DNA of 64,000 nucleotides from Plasmodium malariae (lineage: Eukaryota > Apicomplexa > Aconoidasida > Haemosporida > Plasmodiidae). Of this stretch, positions 13,888 through 27,110 are shown piece after piece (positions within the stretch are counted from its first letter, which is position 1; each line of letters opens with the position of its first letter). The stretch covers positions 62,001-126,000 of the forward strand of contig NC_041781.1 of NCBI RefSeq assembly GCF_900090045.1, in the 5' to 3' direction. Both the position numbers and the translations under genes were made by a program. Under the pieces are notes generated by a model. The model was not told the origin of the DNA and did not search any database. It worked only from the letters and a program-made list of their open reading frames with translations.

Positions 13888-15072
13888 ATGTTCTCAAACG
13901 AATTATCTGCACAACTAGTGAATTTAGTCAACGCCACGCTTAGTTGTCTTATCGTGTAAGTTTTTTTTTCCTTTGATTAACATTTTTAAGAGATGTCTTT
14001 TTCGATGAATTTCATACAATGACATTATTCTCCCTTGTCATATGTCATAATTCTATCATTCGTCTCATAATATATTATATACATAAACATTTACATGGAC
14101 ATATGTACAAGAAAACATAGATAGATAATGTGAGAAATGACATGTAAATTTTCAGAATGTCAATGTTTATATGAATATATACATGTATGCTTAACAGTTT
14201 ACGACTTTTCAATGTAAACAAGCTAAAATATCCATGGAAAGATAATATGACAAACAAAAAAATATATGCATTAGTAAGGATTTCATCATGAATAATGCAA
14301 TATTATATACACTCACAATTGTGTACATAAATCAATAAGTTATTTATATATATAAAATCACCTTTTGAGTATAAATGTTTTATTAGATATATTTTATTTT
14401 AAATGGTTTAAGTAAACATTAACATCTTTATAAAAATATTCATCTGGTAAGAGATCAACATAAAAGAAATTTACCTATATATAAGAAGCTTGGTCATAAT
14501 AAGAAATTCCTCAAAAAATGTATTAATGGTAAATAGATAAAAAATCCCATATAAAATACATTTTATTAGGTCTAATTGTTTTAATTTTCTCCAGTTCATT
14601 CTGTACAGGAAAATATACCTCCATTAACACATTTAATAATATAATCAAATAAGTCAAAGTATTGTAGTTGGCATAAAAATGAATATGGATTTTATGAAAC
14701 ATAGGAAGGTATATGCGTGGAAATATATACATGGATATACCATTCTATGGAATGCATGCATATTCATTAGCATATACACATGTGCATATGAACATACGTG
14801 GTCACACAGCATAAAACTATGCATAACACACATAAATTCTTTAAGAAAAAATTTTTTTAAGTCTTCTATTTACATTTCCCCAGACATTTCATAATTATAA
14901 GCTTATTTTCTATGCTTTTCATCTTTTCATACAACCTAAATAAGGAAAAGGTAAATTAGAAAAAGGATGTTAACAGATTTCTTTCTTTTTTTTTTCTTTC
15001 TCTTTTATATAAAGCATTTATATAAGTGCCTATCTTCCTTTTTAGAAAAACATCTTTGTAATTGAATTTTGA
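13888..15072 (+). CDS. candidate three-exon membrane microprotein, unknown family
   Basis: Exon 1 is 13888-13955: ATG, 22 codons plus two bases, then a consensus GTAAGT donor. Exon 2 is 14884-14950: acceptor ATTTCCCCAG, 67 bases, donor GTAAAT. Exon 3 is 15046-15072: acceptor CTTCCTTTTTAG after a long pyrimidine tract, eight codons and TGA. Phases agree (2, then 0) and give 53 residues. The N-terminus is MFSNELSAQLVNLVNATLSC, followed by one hydrophobic segment (about residues 20-37) and a basic tail NKEKK. Exon 1 is unusually G+C-rich for this window. Intron 1 is long (928 bases), which weakens the model; an alternative acceptor exists near 14593. I do not recognise the protein. It could be a small organellar or ER membrane subunit, or a chance splice model. 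Confidence 0.35.
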
Positions 15073-15421
15073 ATCTAATAAAAAAAGGTGGGTAAAATGT
15101 TTTATAAGTTGTAGCTATTCATATAATTTTGCATCATTATTAACCATATTTCATGTTCTTTTACTTTTTTTTATTTTTCTTATTTTTGTTTTCTTAGAGT
15201 CACATTTAAATAGACATGTCATATATAATTTTCCTTCTTCTCTATTCTATCCTATCCCATTTCAGAGTAACAATAGTTTTCGACAAATATCTAGTCCTAA
15301 TAGAAAAACATCTAATATGAAAAAAAATAATATTTTTCATAAACATAATAATATTTTCTTACCGTTCATATATTATTAATTCTCGTAATATTCCTTTTTA
15401 TAATTAATAAAATTTCTGTTT

Positions 15422-15670
15422 TCACATTCCATAAGTCATTAAGGCTAAAATGATAAAAAGTACACCAATAGCAAAAATAAAATAATTTTTAGAATTATAA
15501 TTATTTATGTCACGAAAATTATCATATAAATTCAATATTATATTAACGCTTTAGAAACTCTGTCCCAATGGAAACATACAGTTTATATATTACCTTACTT
15601 TTAATAATTCTTCTGGATATTCCATTAAATTTTAATAATTTTTTAAGAATTTTAATTTTTAAAGCATTAA
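15422..15670 (-). pseudogene. tail-anchored coding relic with one frameshift
   Basis: After a strong acceptor (poly-T then CAG, exon from 15670) the minus strand reads NALKIKILKKLLKFNGISRR onward to a TAA at 15543-15545. One frame over, the sequence continues without a break as VNIILNLYDNFRDINNYNSK, then one hydrophobic tail ending MTYGM and TGA at 15422-15424. A one-base shift near 15546-15550 would join the two. The C-terminal membrane segment suggests a tail-anchored or single-pass protein. No acceptable upstream exon was found: a candidate ATG at 15967 runs into TGA after 12 codons. Family unknown. Confidence 0.3.
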
Positions 15671-15980
15671 CTGAAAAAAAAATAAAGGAAATAAAGCACA
15701 ATAAAATAGAGAAATAAAAAAGTCAGATAAATTCGAGAACTTAAGATATGTAGTAAATAATATATTATGGACACATGTATATGTGCAATTAATATTTTTT
15801 ACTAATATATATACTCAAATACTATAGAATAATTTAAATAATGTTAAGAAAAAAAAATATATAAATATGTATATACAATAAATAATAATAATTACATAGA
15901 TAAATTAAAAAATTAACTGGGAGAAGTTTCAAAAAAAAGTTCTTCTTTCTTTTTTTTTGTAAACCATTTAACGTGAATCT

Positions 15981-18443
15981 CTGTTTTAAATTTCTTTATA
16001 CTCAAATTATTTTATTACGTTGACATTTGAATTCCGGCGTTAATGAAATTTAATATCATATATTTAACTTTATGTACATTATAAAAAAACAAGTAAAATA
16101 AAATTAAATAATATCAATAACTTAGAATAAATACTTGAAAAATAAGTAATTCTAGTTGTATCAAAATTTTTCATTATCTTAATTTTTGATTTAACTATAC
16201 AAATTTTCAGATAAATGTATATATTATATACTTAATTAAATAATCCTTTAATATTGTTACTTACTTTTCAAACTTGTGTGCATATCATTCCTTTAATTTT
16301 TTCGAGTTTTTCAATTGTATACATATAATACTTGAATTTATAATTATTTATATTTTCATATATAATGTGGCTATTAAAAAATATATAATGAAAAATTTTG
16401 AATAATAATTTTTTCGATAAATATAACTTAATTGTTATAAAGTCATAAAAAAAAAAGAATTATTAGAATATGTTAAAATTTTTAATATTTAAGATACCTA
16501 CGGATTTATATTCTTGAATATATATCTACTAATATAACATGTGACATTAAACATAGTATTATAAGTTAATATTTAATCAAAGTATTTTTCTTATATATCT
16601 AAATATGTAACATTATGATATAATGAGACCTACAATTTTTCAATTTTTGTGACGCATTTCTTTTTATTTCATATATATTCAACTAACAAAATAGGTTATC
16701 TTAATATAATTATTGCACATAAATATATATATTATGTACACAGAAGAAAATATTTTAATAAAATAAAGTAATATCTAATATTATAAAAAAAAAAAAATAT
16801 ATATATATATATATATTTTATTACAAATATTATTAGCAATCTTTTCTCTTTCACCATACAAAGCTTTATATATATATTAATCTCATATTCTTTGTCTTAT
16901 TAGTATATTTTTGTAAAGATAAATATATGTATTATTCCAGTGACTAAATATTACATTTCAATTGTAAAGAAATGCGATTACTAAAATATACATTATTACT
17001 ATATTATAATTTTAATTCGAATCTATAAAAAGGAAAATGTTTTATATTATATTTATTTATGAAAATTACTGGTAAAACAGCTTCATAAGAAATCATATAC
17101 ATTACAATTAATTAAATCTTCTACAAAAATACATTATAATTTCGAATAGGACTAATTAAAATTTATTCAAAACAAAAAAACAATGCTATGTACTTAGTAT
17201 TTTTCTAAAAAAAAGCAATTTCTTTTTTTTTTATTTTAATTCTATTTAAAAAATAAGTGCTATATATATAAATTCATTATTAATTATCAATATAAAAAAT
17301 ATATATATATATACATGAAAAATAGGAAATATATATAAAATAGTACATACAAATTATTTCAATATTGTAAATTAATATTTATTTTTTAATTACAAGTAAG
17401 AATAACTTAGCTTTTTATAAATATGTACATATATTTAAAATATTACTATTATAAAAAAGATAAAAACAGTATTTATACATATATATATCAATATATGATA
17501 AGAACAAATTCATTCATTCATTCATTCATTCAATATGTTTATGTCACACAAAAAAAGGCACATATATATAATTTATTTATTTAAAAATTTTCCTCATGAT
17601 ATATATTAAATTAAGCCTAACAGAATGTAATTATCAACAAATTTAAGTTTAATAATAAATAATTCCAAATATTCATTTAATTGTGAAGATACACAATTTA
17701 TCATTTGGTAAACAATAATAAATATTGTATATTTAACAAGGATATTTTTTTATTTATATATATATACAAATTAATATTATTCCAAAAAAACTAAAAGTGC
17801 ATTAATATGTTGTTTATAGTTGTTATTTCTTATAGTATATTCTTAAAAAACATCTTTTATATAATGAATATTAAATTTCTTTTTAGTAAAGGAAATATGT
17901 ATATGCATATCAAAACAACAAATTATATTCATTTTCTTTTATTAAATATTACGAAGTAATCAAATATTGCTAATTTAAAGCAAAAAGTACATTTTCTTAA
18001 TAACATAAAAAAAAAACCAACATATACTAGAACTAAGTATAAAATAGAAAGCAGCTCCTTTTATTTAATATATATATTATCACAATAATACCACAAAATT
18101 ATATATATTGTGCCATAATATAATTAATTTAATACGCAAATATAATTTGTTTATAAAAATTTATTTAAATCAGGATATATAAGCATATAATGAGAAATGT
18201 AATTAATTAAGATGAAAAAATATTATATAATACGAAATGAAAAATATTAATGCATTAAAATTCACTAAAAAACTAACAACATATTCTATTCTTGAAAATA
18301 ATAAAGTCCACCTATATGTAGAATTATTTATAAAATTTAAGCAGCTATAGATACGTTTATTAATCATAGCACTAAGAATATTACAGGTATTATTTCTTAT
18401 TAAAGACTTTTTTATACGAGGAAACATGTTCCTTTTGTATATT
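15981..18443. other. gene-free A+T-rich spacer with microsatellites
   Basis: No supported gene. It contains a poly-A/TA run near 16790-16820, six tandem ATTC units at 17508-17531, and the conserved 3' flank of the fam-l gene near 17855-17900. Confidence 0.65.
17508..17531. repeat. (ATTC)6 microsatellite
   Basis: Six perfect tandem copies of ATTC, followed by AATATG. A simple repeat likely to vary in length between isolates. Confidence 0.9.
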
Positions 18444-19446
18444 TTACCTTTTTCTGAACTTAATTTTTTGATATTTTTTAACTTTTTTATGATAGTAAAC
18501 AATTCCTAATATAAGCGTGACACCTAATGTTAAGAAAGCTAATAAATATATTAAATATATTAAATATTTAAAAAAAACAAATACATAATCGTGATCTTTT
18601 ATTTGATCCAGTTTTCCTGTTGTAATACTCCATCTATTTAATGTTATTTTATCTTTAGTTCTTAATAAAGATTGTAAAGAGGAATTTTTCAATAAACTAT
18701 TTAAAGAACCGTACCACGAACCGCCAAAACACAAAAACAATATATCAAACAACCGCCATACAAGATAACTAAAGTAGGAATAATTTAATATAATAGATAC
18801 TGATAACAACAAAAGCAATAATACAGGTACAGAAAATCGTAATGCAAATTTTTTACATATTATTTTTTTGTAAGTTTTATCACTAATTGTACGGTTATTT
18901 TTAAGAAAATCTATATAATCGAGCTCTTTGAATATTTTTTTTTCCATATGGGATAATTTTTTTGTTTCAAATATATTAGATTTATTTTTCTCGTATAGTT
19001 TATGTTCCCCAGTGTTATTCAACGAATGTATATCTGACTGCTTCATTTTTCGTCTATCGCCCTTATCGTTCATATATATATATTTTTCGTTTTTCATTAT
19101 ATTATTAGGCATCTCTTTTTTTAAATATAAAACATTTGAATATTTATCCTGTTTACATTCTGCTAGTAATCTATAAGTTTTTATATCTAATTTACTTCCA
19201 ATGGTTTGTTTCTCACACAAGAATTTGTCAAAGATACTCTGAAAAACAAAGAAAATATTTATTATTTATATAAAAAAATATTCTCATAATGAATAACAGC
19301 GTTAATAAATATTAAACACTAAATATATAAATAATACGTGTTTCTTTATGTTATAATACCATATAACTGAAAAAATGACATATCACACTAATAAATATAA
19401 AAATAGAAACTTTAATAAAAATAGGTAACTTAATTTCTTGTTCCAT
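18444..19446 (-). CDS. fam-l-type two-transmembrane exported protein, intact
   Basis: Exon 1 is 19446-19360 (29 codons, MEQEIKLP..., ending HFFSYM, donor GTATTA). Exon 2 is 19238-18444 (acceptor TTTTTCAG), giving 293 residues. The export motif YRLLAE has Arg at residue 52 and is one of only two here with the canonical acidic fifth position. The hallmark MEKKIFKELDYIDFLKNNR lies near 127-145. Membrane segments lie near 166-185 and 247-278, and the C-terminus is KKVKKYQKIKFRKR. The TTG at 19220 lies within exon 2 and is not the start. It pairs with the fam-m copy 2.58 kb upstream on the same strand, in the opposite order to the 2.8-7.4 kb doublet. Confidence 0.9.
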
Positions 19447-22023
19447 GATATATATTTCTATAACCTAATATATTAAGTGGAAGAAATAATTATCAATCAT
19501 ATAATGTTCACCTAATAATATAGGATAACAGTTATAATGCAGAGTAATTTTATTAATGCTTTGTAAGAACTTAATGAAATATATTTGAGTTTAATGTTTT
19601 TGATAATAGAGAAAAACAAAAATAACTTTAAAAAATAATATAAAATTATTTTTTTTAATTTTATTTCAAAAAAATTATTCTTCTTTAAAATAAAATAATT
19701 TTCACTGTTTTTAAATATTCAAAACATGTAATTTAATAATATAGCGTAATAAGGTAGTTAAATAAAACGTTATTAGTATTTTTTTAAAACAAATTAATAA
19801 GAAAATATAAGATTTATTAATATATATAACATCTGAGTTTATGTATAATATAGAATATATAGAATACATATACTATAGAATGTATATATTATAAATTATA
19901 TATTATTCCATATTTTTAAATAATAATATCTAATTTATAAAATTTGTTTTTTACTAAGAATTTTTATTTATTTACATATTTTGGAAAATCACGATAATAT
20001 TTAATAATCATAACAATTATTGTGATATTTTAATAATAGTAATAATAAATAAACAAAATTGTTTTTTACAACATTTTGTGTTAGTTTATTTATAGTGTTG
20101 ACATTAATAATCAAATAAACAAACAATATTTTTGTGTGGTCTATAAAATGTTTAACATATCGAATTTGTAGTGTACTACGAAAACTAGAAAACAACATAT
20201 TTTTTAAAGGTTAAAATTAATTATAATTTTTTAGGTTACATAAGAATATACGAAAATTATAATTTTTATTTAATTTTTTCCTCCATTACTAACATAGATG
20301 AAATATTTTTATGTTCACCTACTTTTTGTATTTATTTTTTTTAACTATATATATATATTTAAAAAAATTATAGTAGAAAAAAACAGAATGACAAAAAAAA
20401 TATTCTTAAATTATCATTTTAAATGTTTTCAAGTCAGAATAGAGTTCCGAGTGTTATGTATTAATCTAATTCCATCAATAATAAAATTATATAATGTTTA
20501 GTGTTAATACATTATTCCTATCATAGTTATTAGTAATAAATTTCATAAAATAACTTAATTAAAATTTATAAGAAAATAATAGATTTACTCATTCTTTTAT
20601 TCATTAGAACAACATAGTTTTGCACTATAAGAAAAATATAATATTTAATATTCCTATTGAATAAGAAAATGCACTTATACATTTTGATGTATTCCTAGAA
20701 ATAACTTAAACCCCAATCCCCAAAGATAGACCTGTATTTACAAATTCTATAGGAAGAAAGAATTTTCTTTTTTTTACTATAATTGTATATAAAAAATTAT
20801 ATTTATAAATATGAATGAATTAGTAATATTCGATATATATTATATGTGTTTTGATATGTATTCATAATAATATCAAAATATTAGTAAATATGATTATAGA
20901 TAACTACAAAAACAGAATACTCATATTTAATTTAATATTTATATATAATAAAAAGCTCGTATAAAACATATATTTAATTTAATAAATTTTAAGGATAATA
21001 TAGACTTTTTCAGTCTTAAAATAATTTATTAGAAATTCACTGTTATTAAATGGTAAAAAAAAGGATTTGTACATATTATATATTAATTTATTATATAAAT
21101 TAATTCATCAATTTAATTATTTAATTTGAAAAACAATAAAAAATATATATATTATATTTATTTATTTATTCTAATATTATATATAATTAAATATTTTGTT
21201 CAAAATTAAACTAAAACTTCAATTAAGGAAAATAATAAAATGATAAAGGTTAAGTCATACTTTAAATGTATTGGCTTCCAATTCCCAATATAGTAAACAC
21301 TTATATATAATCATTATTTAACTAAAATATTTTTTTCCTTATATATCTATTATTTCACATTTATATTATTCAAAGAAATTTTAATTCTGTTAAGAAACGT
21401 TTTTATAATTAGTATATTCAGTAAAATATATTACATAAAATCTATCATATAAAATAAATATTAAGCTTTTACATAAATTAAATATATATATATGTATACA
21501 TACATATATAAACATAAATATATGCAATCCATTTCATAAAATACAGACAAGTAACATTTATAGTTAACATGAAAATTATAGCACATTCACTTAATAGAGA
21601 AAACAATGAATAATGTTGCTCTAGAACAAGATATAAGATATAAAATACTTATTTATTAATATATAAATTATCACAATATTGGAAAAAGGCGTATATATTC
21701 TGAAATCTTATATTCATTTTAAAGAGTAAACATACATTTTTTATAAAAATGCATATAAATTTACAAATATATATATTATATCAAATACATTTAATAAAGA
21801 ATAATTAATACATTAGAAATAATATCTTAAGAAGTTAAATATTCTAATTCACCACAAAAATGAGAAGTTAATTGTTTACTATGGTACATCAAAAATCCTA
21901 GGCTTATATACATATACTTATGAAATTATGATAATCATATTTATGTTCATTAATAATATAACATTAAAGATATAAGGAATATTATTTCATAATAATAACA
22001 ATTTTACATAATAATACATATTA
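19447..22023. other. intergenic spacer between doublet partners
   Basis: No supported gene. It holds the 5' block of the fam-l gene (19846-19900) and the 3' flank of the frameshifted fam-m copy (around 21440-21480). The open frames near 20001-20198 and 20298-20501 are low-complexity, lack splice context and are not supported. Confidence 0.65.
19846..19900 (-). promoter_or_regulatory. conserved upstream block of superfamily gene
   Basis: It contains TATAGAATATATAGAATACA and then CTATAGAATGTATA on the plus strand, about 405 bases upstream of the ATG at 19446. Same element type and spacing as at the other family genes. Confidence 0.5.
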
Positions 22024-22968
22024 TTATTCATTTGACTTAGCCATTAACTTAATTTTTCTATATTTTTCATTATTTCGCAAGATTTTCGGAATAGCTACTA
22101 TAATTAAGGCAGCTAATAAAATGATAAATACAACAAATGTTCCTAAAAAAAAATATTCTGCTCCTGGTATTATTTCCTGTGAGGTTGGTTGTATTTTTAT
22201 TTTTGGAATAATTGTTTCTAGATTTAATCCTTCATATATAAATTCCCAACAAGTTTTAAATGGTGTAAAATTTGAATTTTCAACCAAGTCAAAAACCCGC
22301 AATATGGGTAACCCTATTCCCAATAAGAAAAAAAAAAAATATAGCAATACCAAATCCGTAACTTCTAAATTTTATTTTTTTTAAAGCTATATTTTTAATT
22401 CTCCTGTTTTTCTCAAGAAAATTATCATAGTCTTTTTTTTTATCCATTTTTTTTCAAAATGAAAATATTTTCCATCAAACATTCCATTATTATAATCCAC
22501 CACCTCTGTATAGTATTGAGCCTTATTTAATAAATTTCTATTTGACTGTTTGTTTTTTCCTTTAGTACTCCTTTCGTTGTTGGATATATCTCTTTTTTCA
22601 TAATCTGTATTATATGGTTCATTTTCTTTTAATCCTGAAATGTTTAAATCCTTATTCTGTTTATATTTTGCCAATAATCTATTATTTCCTATATATAATT
22701 TTTTATCAAATTTACAGATTTCATCCAAAGATTCGTTAAACGTATTCTAAAAAAAAATAAATGGTAAATATTATCTTTTTAACATAATGAATAGTATGAT
22801 GCAGGAAAATGATATATATATTAATACAAAAAAAAAATGGGGAAAATAAGAATAAGATACTCGTGAATAATATTCATATACCATATCATTGCAAAAATGA
22901 TATATCCAATTAAAAAGGATAAACATATAAAATTTAATGCTAAATAGTGCCTTATTTTTTTGATACAT
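22024..22968 (-). pseudogene. fam-m-type gene with two compensating homopolymer frameshifts
   Basis: Exon 1 is 22968-22882 (29 codons, ending HFCNDM). Exon 2 begins at 22746. The sequence reads normally through the export motif NRLLAK (Arg at residue 52) and the hallmark FDGKYFHFEKKWIKKK, then shifts frame at a 9-base A run (22433-22441 on the plus strand, T) and hits a stop at 22387. The fam-m residues DYDNFLEKNRRI continue in the next frame until a 12-base T run (22328-22339, A on the plus strand), where the original frame resumes as LLGIGLPIL and runs to the normal tail NEKYRKIKLMAKSNE. The two shifts cancel. Both lie in homopolymers, so this may be a young pseudogene or two long-read sequencing errors in an intact gene. 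Confidence 0.8.
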
Positions 22969-23370
22969 GATATAAAAATTTTATTATTCTAATATATACT
23001 GTAACGATAAAATTATTGATAACATAATATATTTTTTATAATAAAGGATGCTATATTTACCTATAAAATGTTTTTGTACTATTGTTTTTTTTTAATAGAA
23101 ACATAATAAAAATTATATATCTATAATATGTTTTATATCAATGACTAAGAAAAGAAATATTAATAATGCATTATATAATTTTATCTTAAAAATTGTTAGA
23201 AATAAAAAATTTCTTTAAAATAAAATAATTTGAACTAGTAAAAAAATATTATAAATATAGATTTTAATATACTACACTAATTAAATTATTTTTTTAATAA
23301 TCTTATTAAGAATGAAAAACAAAAATTACATACATTATTTCAATATTTCCAAATAGTGAGTTTATATATA

Positions 23371-23420
23371 ATATGAAACGTATAGAGTATAGAATGTAGA
23401 TAATACATAGTTCTCTACGT
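23371..23420 (-). promoter_or_regulatory. conserved upstream block of superfamily gene
   Basis: It contains TATAGAGTATAGAATGTAGA, then TAATACATAGTTCT on the plus strand, about 413 bases upstream of the ATG at 22968. Same type and spacing as at the other family genes. Confidence 0.5.
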
Positions 23421-26400
23421 TTAGATAATAAAATTTAATTTTACAGCATTATCCTATTTATTATTTTAATTTTATTAAAATAAAGTTCTAGAAGAAATTA
23501 TTATTAAACAATATTAATTATTACAACATGATAATGATAATATTAATAAGTGAAAAAGGATATTTAGCACAACATTCTGTGATATATTTATCTTAACACA
23601 TTTTTTGTTTCCTATTAATGTAATTTTAAGCGTTATGCACTGTAATGTATTTAGAAGGTAGGATTAATATAATTCTAACTAATATAAAAAAATATATATA
23701 TTTTAATGGCACATATATTATGATTTTTTATTTTTATACATTAATTTTTGAAAATTATAATTTTTATTGAAGTTCAAACAAGACAATTATTAATATATGA
23801 CATATATTTATATTCCTTCATTTTATAATTTAATTTTTTTATAATTAATTATATATAATTAGTAAAAATATTAATATAGTAAAAAATAAAAAAATAAATA
23901 AAAAGAAGAGATTAAAGGAAAAATACTCGTAGAAATAATGCACAAAGTTTCATTAATTTAAAATAATAACAAATGAAAAAAATTTACATATAATATATAG
24001 GATAAGATATCTATATATCAAATAAAGAAAAAAACAGTGTAGTTAAATATACGATATAGTATTTTTTCTTTCAATCTAATATCAGAGCAAATGTATTATT
24101 TATTATTTTATCTATACATGGAGTTGTAAACGTACTTTGTAGATTCAGCATAATGAATCAACAAAAATATCGAAATATTATTTCAATTAAAACAATTAAG
24201 GGAAAAAATACATAACGTAAACATTTTTCTCTTATGTTATATTTCTAAGAAAACGATAACTCTAAAATCACCATGTACAAAGAAAATTATTAAAATAATT
24301 TAAAATATAAAATTATAATATTGTTCTTAAAAAACATTAACTTCTAAGAACATAATAAAAAAATTAAACAAGAGAAAAAACAGTTAAATTTTTTAAATAT
24401 ATTTAGAAATTAACAAAATTAACATTATTACATTTTTATTATTCTAAAGTATACACATTATAGTTCTTAAATATTTATTAAGAATCTTGTTTATATTCTC
24501 CTACAATTTCTCAGAATTTGGTATTAGTTTTTTACGACATTTAATATTACTATATAAAATAAACAATAATATATTTTTAATATTTACAAAAAAAAAAAAA
24601 AATATAAATTATAAAATAACTATAAAGAACAAGTGAACTATAAAATAAAATTATTCCAACAATTTATGTATAGATGAATAATTTCAATTTTAGAAGCACT
24701 TTTCATTTATAAATATTTTTGTGTTCTATTTACTTTTTATCCATATAACTACCCTTAAATAATTTGTTTATGTTTTTTCCTTTTTTTAATTAAGGAATCA
24801 TATTCTAATGACTTAATTTCTTTGTAGAACATTAAATTTACTTCTTGTTAAGTATATGTACAAGTGAATTGTATTATTATATATATGTATACCTTAATAT
24901 ACATTATATATATTAAGTGCTACGATATTTTTAATTTTTAATACACACACACAAAACCAGTTAAATATTAAATAATATAAAATTTCAAATTATTATTATC
25001 ATATTTATACTAGTTATATAATAGAATACCATTATAAAATAAAATGTTCATTTAAAAATTCAATTTTATTAGAATATACCATACCTCTCAAAAGATCATA
25101 GCAATGATGTATATATGTATGTCTGTATTTTTTAGTTCTTTAAGAGAAATTGCTTACAAATTGTATCTGTTTCATATTTTTAATATAATTTGTTTGTTTA
25201 AAGCTTCTAAAAAATATTCATACTTCAATCAATACATATAGTCTTTCCATACATGCTAAAAATGTCAACGTATTATATAATAATTTATAAATAGGGGTAT
25301 TATACAAAATACTAATAATATTTTTACTAAATAGAAAAATTTATAATGTAAATACTGTACTCGTAAAAATTATAAAATTAAGTTCTAAAGTGGAGTCTTC
25401 TTAAAATTTGTCACATAAAGGAATGAAGCTCTTTAATATCAATGAAAACCATATCCTGTAAAAATTTTCAGTCGAGCATTAATACACAGGAGAATAAGAA
25501 CAGACACATGATGAATAGAATTAATTTATCTAAATATTGCCTATAATTACATAAACGTATATTATGTTATTTTTCATATTTTTTCTTTTTCCCAAACTTT
25601 AAGTTATTCCAACTATAAATGATAACTCTCTTCTATAATCCCTTTAATTAACTATGACAATGAATTACTTCTATATTGATGCTGTATTTTTAAGAATGTC
25701 AATCTTTTGTACCATTTTACTTCAATTGAAAAATGATGTCGTTTTCAGAAGTAAAAAATATAAAAATTTTCAAATAACTTGACAAACAAAATTATCAGAT
25801 ATATATAAGTGGAAAGATATACTGTATAAATCATTGATCTTCAAATAATTTTAAATTATAACTCTTCAATTGTAATAATCAATGTAAATATAAAATAATA
25901 ACCGTATATATTAAATGATCTGTATTTTTAAAAAATACAGAAAAACAAGAATTACAGAATAAATTTTTATAATAATAATATTGCAAAAATATTAAGATAC
26001 TCCTGAATATGTCTTTAAAAAAACTATGAAAAGTTCACATATAAAGATTCGTGTTATCTATTTTAGTGAAGTAACAAAAACACCCTGAATTAAAATAATT
26101 ATTCTTTTGCGGAAATTTTGTATACCAATAAAAGTAAAGATATAAGACTTTAAAAAAAGTAAATATTAATTAATAATATTAACGTTATTACTCAAGATTA
26201 ACATAGTTAGGATATATGATATTTATTTTGGAAAACTCATCCGTATAATATATCTAAAGACAATTAAATAAATAAATATGTGTATACTATTTCTATGTAA
26301 GGTGAAAAATAAAAAATTTTTGTGTTACCTAATAATTTGTTATATTAAAAATATGTTATAAATTAAGGTAGCATTAATAAAAATATAATAATTTTTATAG

Positions 26401-26499
26401 TATGTTAACTACTTATACAGTTATGTCACTAAATAAGAAATCATATTTTTTAAAATATCTGTGTTAGAGTTGTAGAATTTGATATTAAACATATTATAT

Positions 26500-27110
26500 A
26501 TATGACGAAATTATGTAATCCAATAAGATTAAAAGATATTAATTAATTATAACAATAAAATGACCTTTTTTACATTATTATAATATACATGAATATAATT
26601 TATTTCATGTTAACTGCATCCAAGCATAAAACTAATTTATTTTATGCTATGATGAAACTCTATATTTATCTGTATAACTAAAAGTATGTATATAAAATAA
26701 GAATATGCTTGTCAATAAAATAATTTTTTTTATTTTATTTTGAATATATTTTATTCTATAAGGACGTATTCCTTATTATAATATATAAGTAATTATGAAT
26801 TTTATTTTGAAATAATTTGAACTACAAATATAAATATGTAAATTCCTTTTTTTAAAAATATATTCCACATTTCTTATTTTCAGAATATATATATATAAAA
26901 TAAAAACAAAAAAATATATAATTTGCTATTTAAACAATTATATTCTCTTTAATACAATTACACTTAATTATATATATTTGGTTTTTTTGCTTTGCGTTAC
27001 TTTTTATTGTTGTAATATTTTTATTAGTTTATATTATATTAAAAATTTACTTATTGTACATATCTATTTTAATATTATATGTTATATTTTTAATAAATAT
27101 ATAAATAAAT
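26500..27110 (+). repeat. diverged dispersed repeat, copy 1
   Basis: Sequence here matches 40490-41060 by eye over about 550 bases with many substitutions. Shared phrases include CTCTATATTTATCTGTATAACT against CACTATATATTTATCTTTATAACT, and the T-rich block that yields similar hydrophobic frames at 26978-27187 and 40891-41079. It is not clearly coding in either copy. Confidence 0.4.

Larger units (their letters stand above)
13501..15980. other. compositionally distinct island
   Basis: This stretch looks different from its neighbours: more C and G, recurring CATATACATG/GTATGCGTATATG-like phrases, and long T/C tracts such as those near 14980-15005 and 15040. It resembles flanks of internal (core) Plasmodium genes more than fam-family spacers. 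It contains the candidate spliced microprotein gene at 13888-15072 and the minus-strand relic at 15422-15670. The boundary is set by eye. Confidence 0.4.

Noticed and set aside
14679..14894. Plus-strand open frame of 71 codons
   Set aside because: It falls within intron 1 of the candidate microprotein gene and is made of ATACATATG-like repeats; no independent support.
15062..15379. 105-codon open frame with a long hydrophobic stretch and a charged tail, considered as an exported-protein exon
   Set aside because: It has no ATG before the hydrophobic region, a stop at 15059-15061 closes the frame just after the only nearby acceptor, and no downstream exon was found.
15895..15967. Possible first exon (ATG GTT TAC...) for the minus-strand relic at 15.4-15.7 kb
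   Set aside because: Counting the 8-base T run gives a TGA after 12 codons, so it cannot be joined in frame.
20298..20501. Plus-strand open frame of 67 codons
   Set aside because: Low-complexity translation, no signal, motif or splice sites, and antisense to the fam-l 5' flank.
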